Positions 4,817 to 8,875 of a stretch of 8,875 nucleotides of DNA are shown piece after piece. Every line of letters begins with the position of its first letter. Within the stretch, counting starts at the first letter, position 1. Origin of the DNA: an uncultured Faecalibacterium sp. (lineage in GTDB: Bacteria; Bacillota; Clostridia; Oscillospirales; Ruminococcaceae). The position numbers and the translations under genes were made by a program. The notes beneath the pieces were generated by a model, which saw nothing but the letters and a program-made list of their open reading frames with translations, was not told where the DNA came from and searched no databases. The stretch lies in NCBI GenBank assembly GCA_937915335.1, contig CALDLZ010000111.1:1-8875 (forward strand), given 5' to 3'.

Positions 4817-7800
4817 TCGGTTCCCTCCAACAATTTCAGCAGCTCCTCCGGCTTCATGGCGAGGATGGCTCCATCCGCGCTGCCGGTGACAGTCTCGGCC
4901 AGGTTCTGCTTGGCCTGCTGCAGCTCCACGATCTTTTCCTCGATGGTGTCCTGGGCGATGAGCTTGTACACCTGCACCGGGTTCTGCTGGCCGATGCGGT
5001 AAGCGCGGTCGGTGGCCTGATTCTGGGCCGCCACGTTCCACCACGGGTCGTAGTGGATGACGATATCTGCCGCAGTCAGGTTCAGGCCGGTGCCGCCCGC
5101 CCGCAGGGAGATGAGGAACACGCTGACCTCGCCGCCGTTGAAGCGGCGCACCAGCTCGGCACGCACCGGCTTGGGGGTGGAGCCTTGCAGCGTGAAGTGG
5201 CTCACGCCCTCTTCGTCCAGCCGTTTGGCCAGCAGATCCAGCATGGAGGTGAACTGGCTGAACAGCAGGATGCGGTGGCCGCCCTCCACGGCACTGGTGA
5301 CAAGGTCGATGCAGGCATCCAGCTTGGCGCTGCCGCCCGCCCAGTTATCGGCGATGAGCCGTGGGTCACAGCAGATCTCCCGCAGGCGCATGAGAACGGA
5401 GAACACCGCCATCTTGTCCTCGGGCTTGGCGGCCCGCAGCTTCTCCCGGGCATCCACCACGGCGGCAAGATAGAGCTTGCGCTGCTCTTCTTCCAGCTCG
5501 ATACGGTAGACGTTCTCGGTCTTGGGGGGCAGCTCTTTCAGCACCTCGGACTTCATTCGTCGCAGGATAAAGGGCCCGGTGAGCTGGTTCAGCCGCCGCA
5601 CCGCCGCCGGGTCGTTCTCCTGCACGATGGGCTTTTCAAACCGGGTGCAGAAGCTCTTGTAGGGCGGCAGATAGCCCGGCATCAGGAAAGAGAAGATACT
5701 CCACAGCTCGCCCAGCCGGTTCTCCACGGGGGTGCCGGTGAGGGCAAACCGCACCCGGCTGTTCACCCCGCACACGGCCTTATACTTCTGGGTGGTGTGG
5801 TTCTTGATGGCCTGCGCCTCGTCCAGAATGCAGGCGTAGAATTTCTGGTTTTCGTACAGGGTCTCGTCCCGGCGCAGCAGGTCGTAGCTGGTCACCACCA
5901 CGTCGGCCCCGTCCCACTGCTCGGCCAGCTGGGCCCGGTGGGCCGCGCCGCCGTCCACGGTGATGCAGGTGAGCTGGGGCGTGAACTTCTGGCACTCCTC
6001 GGCCCAGTTCAGCACCAGCGAGGCCGGGCAGACGATGAGGCTGGGCAGGGTGTTCTCGCCCTGCTCCTTGAGGGCCAGCAGGTAGCTGAGCACCTGTACC
6101 GTCTTGCCCAGACCCATATCATCGGCAAGGATGCCGCCCATGCCGTAGCCATCCAGCGTGCGGAGCCACCGGTAGCCGTCCCGCTGGTATTTGCGCAAAA
6201 CTTTCTGTAAAGATGCGGGCGGGGTATACTCACTGTCCTTCACCGCATGGAAACTCCGGCTGATCTGCCGGAAGGCATCGTCCCGGTTGAAGCGGATGCC
6301 GTTCTGCCCCGAGAGGGCCCAATCCAGGCTGGGGGCCCGGTAGAGGGGCAGCTGGGCGTGGTTCTTGCCCAGCTTGGCACCGGAGAGCTCCAGCGTCTCG
6401 TTCAGCTCGTCCAGCGCTTCCATCGAATCATCCAGCCGAAGCAGCCGGCCATCCCGCAGGCGGTGGTAGCGCTTTTTCTGGTGGAGCGATTTCAGCAGGG
6501 CTTTCAGTTCGCCCACCGGGAACTCGCCGGTGTCCACCTCCAGGTCAAGCACACTGCCGTGCACCGACACCCCCACCGAAATTTTGGGCGGCGCGGCCTG
6601 TAAGTTGCGGAAGGCATCGGTCAGGTAGACCTCGCCCTCGGCCAGCAGGGCCGGGATGCCCTCTTCCAGAAAGCGGTAGACGGCATCCTCTTCGTAAGCG
6701 TCGTAACGGGCGGCCACGCCGTTGCCCATGGTGTCGAGCCCGGGCTCCAGATACCGTCCCAGCAGCCGCCCGGCCCGCTGTTCGGCCCGGGCATCCCGCA
6801 GCAGGCCGATGGGGACAGGCGCATTGGGCTTGACGCTGTCCTCGCCGTATAAAAATTCCAGATGAGCGCTGACGGCCCCCATCTGGGGCGCGTCGAGGTA
6901 AAACTGCACCACCGGTTCCAGCGGGATCTGATTCAGCAGCAGCCGGTCCGGGTCCTCAATGTTCACCTTGCTGCCCAGTTCGGGCAGGACATAGCTGCAA
7001 AAGGCCGTGGCATCCTTGGTGGTGAAGAACAGGCTCTTGCCGCACAGGGCTTTCAGGGCGGGCATCATCCGGGCGCTTTCGTCCCGGTTCAGCTGCCAGA
7101 TCGTGTCCTCACTGTATAGATAATCGTTGTCTAAACCAGCAGTCCAGCCCAGTGAGGGGCTCACGGCCACCTCCACACCGCCCCGGCGCTTTTCCACCTG
7201 CATGGTCAGGGCCGGGATGCCGGACTTGAGCTCGTAGCCGCCCAAGTCCCCGGCGGGGGCATAGAGGGCCACCAGACTGTCAAAGATCTCGCCGTTCAGC
7301 GGGATGCCCCCGGCAGGCCCGCTGCGGGGCGCGCTGCCGTAACTGCGTAGGGCAGCCTCAGCGCTCTGCTTGGCGCTGAGCTGCCGCCGCAGCAGGCGGA
7401 GCAGCTGCTGGGCTTCAGGGGTAAAGGCCTCCCAGCTGTGCCAGAATTCCAGCGTCTTGCCATAGCTGATGAAGCCGTGGTTCTCCACGGCCCGTAACAG
7501 GTCAGGGATGCTCTTTACCACATACTGCCGCCCGCTGTCCGCCGAAACACGCAGGCGCAGCCAGGGCAGCTCCCCGGGCAGAAGGGTCAGCTCCGGTTCC
7601 AGATCGGCAAAGTGGGTGCGGGGTTCCACATGGGTGGACGCGCCGTCCACCTCGGCTAGCGCCCCCTCCTGATAGGCCCGGAGCAGCTGCCGGGCCTCGT
7701 AATCGGATTCCGGCTCCTCGCCCCGCCACTTTTTGCCGAACAGCATTTCCAGACTGGATACATAGCTGTCCTTGCGGGACGGCTCCTCGGGCTGGGCCGC

Positions 7801-8172
7801 TTGCAGGTTGGCCGTGCCCCGCACCACGCCCGGAATGCTCGCAACGCCCCCCGCGGGCTTCGGCGGCGCTTCCAGAGAAGCCCCCCGGCCCTCGCTGTCC
7901 CAGAGCAGCAGGGCCCCGATGTGCTTGCAGCAGGGGCCCTCGCCGCTCTCATTATAAGGGCAGGAGCAGCTGGCGCTGACGAAGCTGCCGTTTTCCCGCA
8001 GCCAGACCTGGGTCTGGTACAGGTTGCGGCCGCCGCCGCGCACGTCGGCGCTCAGGTGCCGCACGCCGTTTTCGGCCACTTCGCAGTTGAAATCCTGTAT
8101 CCGGTCCACATACGCCTTTGCCCGCGCGAAGATCGTGCTGCCCAGCAGGTAGCGGATTTCTTCCATGTCCAT
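4813..8172 (-). CDS. SWIM zinc-finger SNF2-family DEAD/DEAH helicase
   Basis: This 1119-aa cytoplasmic SNF2 (SWI2/SNF2, HepA-like) ATPase is expected to translocate on double-stranded DNA and remodel protein-nucleic acid complexes. The N-terminus carries a SWIM zinc finger, CxCx(n)CxH, with Cys69, Cys71, Cys82 and His84. Residues of roughly 150-620 resemble the bacterial SNF2-associated region. Lobe 1 of the motor has DDMGLGKT (684-691, Walker A Lys690), DEAQ (784-787, Walker B) and LTGTP (811-815). Lobe 2 has LLFSQF, SLRAGGTGLNL and RAYRIGQ (1056-1062, the SNF2 motif VI arginines). All core motifs are intact and there is no frameshift. The start is ATG at 8172-8170 with GGGAGGG 8 bases upstream, preferred to the Met codon two residues later. 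A sigma70-type promoter lies just upstream. The 3' end overlaps the NlpC/P60 start by four bases. It is a solitary helicase: no methylase, nuclease or other defence partner is seen nearby. Confidence 0.95.
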   Translation of the reverse strand: MDMEEIRYLLGSTIFARAKAYVDRIQDFNCEVAENGVRHLSADVRGGGRNLYQTQVWLRENGSFVSASCSCPYNESGEGPCCKHIGALLLWDSEGRGASLEAPPKPAGGVASIPGVVRGTANLQAAQPEEPSRKDSYVSSLEMLFGKKWRGEEPESDYEARQLLRAYQEGALAEVDGASTHVEPRTHFADLEPELTLLPGELPWLRLRVSADSGRQYVVKSIPDLLRAVENHGFISYGKTLEFWHSWEAFTPEAQQLLRLLRRQLSAKQSAEAALRSYGSAPRSGPAGGIPLNGEIFDSLVALYAPAGDLGGYELKSGIPALTMQVEKRRGGVEVAVSPSLGWTAGLDNDYLYSEDTIWQLNRDESARMMPALKALCGKSLFFTTKDATAFCSYVLPELGSKVNIEDPDRLLLNQIPLEPVVQFYLDAPQMGAVSAHLEFLYGEDSVKPNAPVPIGLLRDARAEQRAGRLLGRYLEPGLDTMGNGVAARYDAYEEDAVYRFLEEGIPALLAEGEVYLTDAFRNLQAAPPKISVGVSVHGSVLDLEVDTGEFPVGELKALLKSLHQKKRYHRLRDGRLLRLDDSMEALDELNETLELSGAKLGKNHAQLPLYRAPSLDWALSGQNGIRFNRDDAFRQISRSFHAVKDSEYTPPASLQKVLRKYQRDGYRWLRTLDGYGMGGILADDMGLGKTVQVLSYLLALKEQGENTLPSLIVCPASLVLNWAEECQKFTPQLTCITVDGGAAHRAQLAEQWDGADVVVTSYDLLRRDETLYENQKFYACILDEAQAIKNHTTQKYKAVCGVNSRVRFALTGTPVENRLGELWSIFSFLMPGYLPPYKSFCTRFEKPIVQENDPAAVRRLNQLTGPFILRRMKSEVLKELPPKTENVYRIELEEEQRKLYLAAVVDAREKLRAAKPEDKMAVFSVLMRLREICCDPRLIADNWAGGSAKLDACIDLVTSAVEGGHRILLFSQFTSMLDLLAKRLDEEGVSHFTLQGSTPKPVRAELVRRFNGGEVSVFLISLRAGGTGLNLTAADIVIHYDPWWNVAAQNQATDRAYRIGQQNPVQVYKLIAQDTIEEKIVELQQAKQNLAETVTGSADGAILAMKPEELLKLLEGTE
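4823..4828 (-). promoter_or_regulatory. Shine-Dalgarno of the NlpC/P60 gene
   Basis: GGAGGG on the minus strand lies within the last helicase codons, 6 bases before the first and 9 bases before the second of two adjacent ATG codons. It supports a start in the ATGA overlap rather than further upstream. Confidence 0.7.
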
Positions 8173-8180
8173 CCGGGGTT

Positions 8181-8187
8181 CCCTCCC
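8181..8187 (-). promoter_or_regulatory. Shine-Dalgarno of the helicase gene
   Basis: GGGAGGG on the minus strand is 8 bases before the ATG at 8172. It decides between Met1 and the Met two residues later. Confidence 0.7.
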
Positions 8188-8208
8188 TCTGCAATGCTCT
8201 ATTGATTA

Positions 8209-8237
8209 AGCATACCGCACCGGTGGGCAGGATGCAA
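8209..8237 (-). promoter_or_regulatory. Sigma70-type promoter for the helicase operon
   Basis: On the minus strand TTGCAT (8237-8232) and TATGCT (8214-8209) are separated by exactly 17 bases, close to the consensus -35/-10 pair. Transcription would begin near 8202, giving a leader of about 30 bases before the ATG at 8172. This would drive the helicase and the overlapping NlpC/P60 gene. No operator-like dyad beyond the promoter itself was noticed. Confidence 0.6.
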
Positions 8238-8249
8238 GGGGGTGCAGGG

Positions 8250-8312
8250 AAAAAATCTGCACACAACGCAGAAGCGCCCCATCCGATTGCGGATGAGGCG
8301 CTCCTGTGTTTT
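8250..8312 (-). terminator. Probable terminator downstream of the SLH-like gene
   Basis: A GC-rich hairpin has CATCCG (8280-8285) pairing with CGGATG (8290-8295). It continues after one mismatch with AGCGCC (8273-8278) and GGCGCT (8297-8302). Outer ACACA (8261-8265) and TGTGT (8305-8309) can extend it. On the minus strand it is followed by six T (opposite 8250-8255); on the plus strand only TTTT follows (8309-8312). The minus strand is favoured because the SLH-like gene is read toward it and the helicase promoter begins just beyond it. Confidence 0.55.
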
Positions 8313-8347
8313 GGGAATATTCGGGAATGGTTAAATAGGTGGGTGAA

Positions 8348-8487
8348 CCCTCTCAGTCAAAGCCTGACGGCTTTGCCAGCTCCCCCAACGGGGGAGCCAA
8401 CCCATCTTCTGAATTTGGCAAGTGCTGACTGCGAGCCACAATTGGCTCTCCCTTTGGGAGAGCTGTCTGCGAAGCAGACTGAGAGGG
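8348..8487. repeat. Repeat C: full palindromic element, 140 bp
   Basis: Perfect outer arms CCCTCTCAGTC (8348-8358) and GACTGAGAGGG (8477-8487) enclose four hairpins: AAAGCC/GGCTTT (8359-8364 with 8369-8374), CTCCCCC/GGGGGAG (8380-8386 with 8390-8396), GCTCTCCC/GGGAGAGC (8445-8452 with 8456-8463) and GTCTGC/GCAGAC (8465-8470 with 8474-8479). The order is as in repeat B. It ends 17 bases beyond the stop codon of the SLH-like gene. With the helicase promoter and terminator it fills most of the 332-base gap 8173-8504; the remainder (8313-8347) shows nothing I can name. Confidence 0.9.
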
Positions 8488-8504
8488 CGAGCCCGTGTCT
8501 GGTT

Positions 8505-8875
8505 TTACTGGACGTTGGCAGTTTCCTGCTGAGCCTTAACAGCATTCAGCGCGGCGAACTTGCCCACGCCCTTCTCGGGGTGGAAGGTGCCGTCTTCTTC
8601 GTTCTCCATCAAACCATTGGCAACGACCCACTGCTGGGCCTGTTCGGTCTCAGAGAGAGCAGTGCCATCAGCGGCAACGACTTCGGGCTTGCCAGCGTTC
8701 TGCCACAGCATCACGGCAAGGGCTTCCTTGGTCTCGGGGATGGCCGTACCCTCGGGCAGGATAGACTGTGCGTAGAGGTCGGCGGCAATGTTATAGCCGG
8801 TCCAGCCCAGCACAGCAGCACCCACACCGGCAGTGGCAACGACAGCCACGGTGCCCAGCACGTTGGGCTCTTCCA
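8505..8875 (-). CDS. Membrane-anchored protein with degenerate SLH-like repeats, 5' end missing
   Basis: The reading frame stays open to the window edge, so the true N-terminus lies outside; the GTG at 8861-8859 is in frame but is probably an internal Val. About 122 residues are visible. Residues 5-27 from the edge (VLGTVAVVATAGVGAAVLGW and following) are hydrophobic and would form one membrane segment. Two weak S-layer-homology-like units follow: ETKEALAVMLWQNAGKPE (47-64) and QWVVANGLM...DGTFHPEKGVGKFAALNAV (81-112). These recall the pattern with LWR.AGKPE and WAV..G...DGTF.P seen in Firmicute SLH modules, but conserved positions are eroded. An extracytoplasmic structural or wall-associated role is possible (inference). 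The stop is TAA at 8507-8505, followed by repeat C. Without the N-terminus I cannot name it further. Confidence 0.75.
   Translation of the reverse strand, partial: EEPNVLGTVAVVATAGVGAAVLGWTGYNIAADLYAQSILPEGTAIPETKEALAVMLWQNAGKPEVVAADGTALSETEQAQQWVVANGLMENEEDGTFHPEKGVGKFAALNAVKAQQETANVQ

Noticed and set aside
4817..5044. N-terminal extension of the NlpC/P60 frame up to 5044 (406 aa)
   Set aside because: The extra 76 residues are arginine/glycine-rich frame-shifted reading of the helicase C-terminus. The good ribosome-binding site and ATGA overlap place the start at 4816.
4675..6210. Plus-strand 511-aa open frame antisense to the helicase
   Set aside because: It is a product of high GC opposite a real gene: low-complexity Gln/His/Gly composition, no motif, and the minus-strand frame carries complete SNF2 motifs.
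4813..8172. Phage-defence system built around the SNF2 helicase
   Set aside because: No methylase, nuclease, phospholipase-D-like or other defence partner gene is in the window, and the downstream partner is a muropeptide-type peptidase.

Overview
The window looks like a chromosomal segment of a high-GC gut Firmicute of the Oscillospiraceae/Ruminococcaceae type. Faecalibacterium or a close relative is my best guess. The basis is GC-rich coding sequence (44 of 60 bases in 5101-5160), the protein families, and a palindromic repeat family near CCCTCTCAGTC...GACTGAGAGGG that I associate from memory with those genomes. No rRNA, tRNA, CRISPR array, transposase or integrase gene is visible.

Layout. 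Positions 1-657 (+) hold the 3' part of an EFR1-type flavodoxin/ferredoxin gene that begins outside the window. Its sequence is clearly more AT-rich than the rest. It is followed by a hairpin-rich intergenic stretch (691-766) and a perfect 14-bp bidirectional terminator (796-841). From 911 on, every gene is on the minus strand. Read in transcription order from the right they are: a partial SLH-like membrane-anchored protein (8875-8505); repeat C and a terminator; a sigma70-type promoter (8237-8209); a 1119-aa SWIM-SNF2 helicase (8172-4813); an NlpC/P60 peptidase overlapping it by 4 bases (4816-3824); repeat B; an M19 dipeptidase (3627-2629); a class-A-beta-lactamase-fold serine hydrolase overlapping it by 1 base (2629-1778); repeat fragment A; and a TauE/SafE (TSUP) membrane transporter (1684-911).

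How the genes may work together. The NlpC/P60 enzyme, the M19 dipeptidase and the serine hydrolase all lack a visible signal peptide and lie next to each other. Together they look like a cytoplasmic set for breaking down muropeptides or D-amino-acid-containing peptides. The SNF2 helicase is translationally coupled to the NlpC gene, which is an odd functional pairing. The TSUP protein would export or import a small organic or sulfur-containing anion.

The most notable non-coding signal is the repeat family. Three copies (A partial, B, C) each lie 1-17 bases beyond the stop codon of a minus-strand gene. Their hairpin tips differ in sequence but keep their base pairing, which suggests the structure itself is maintained.
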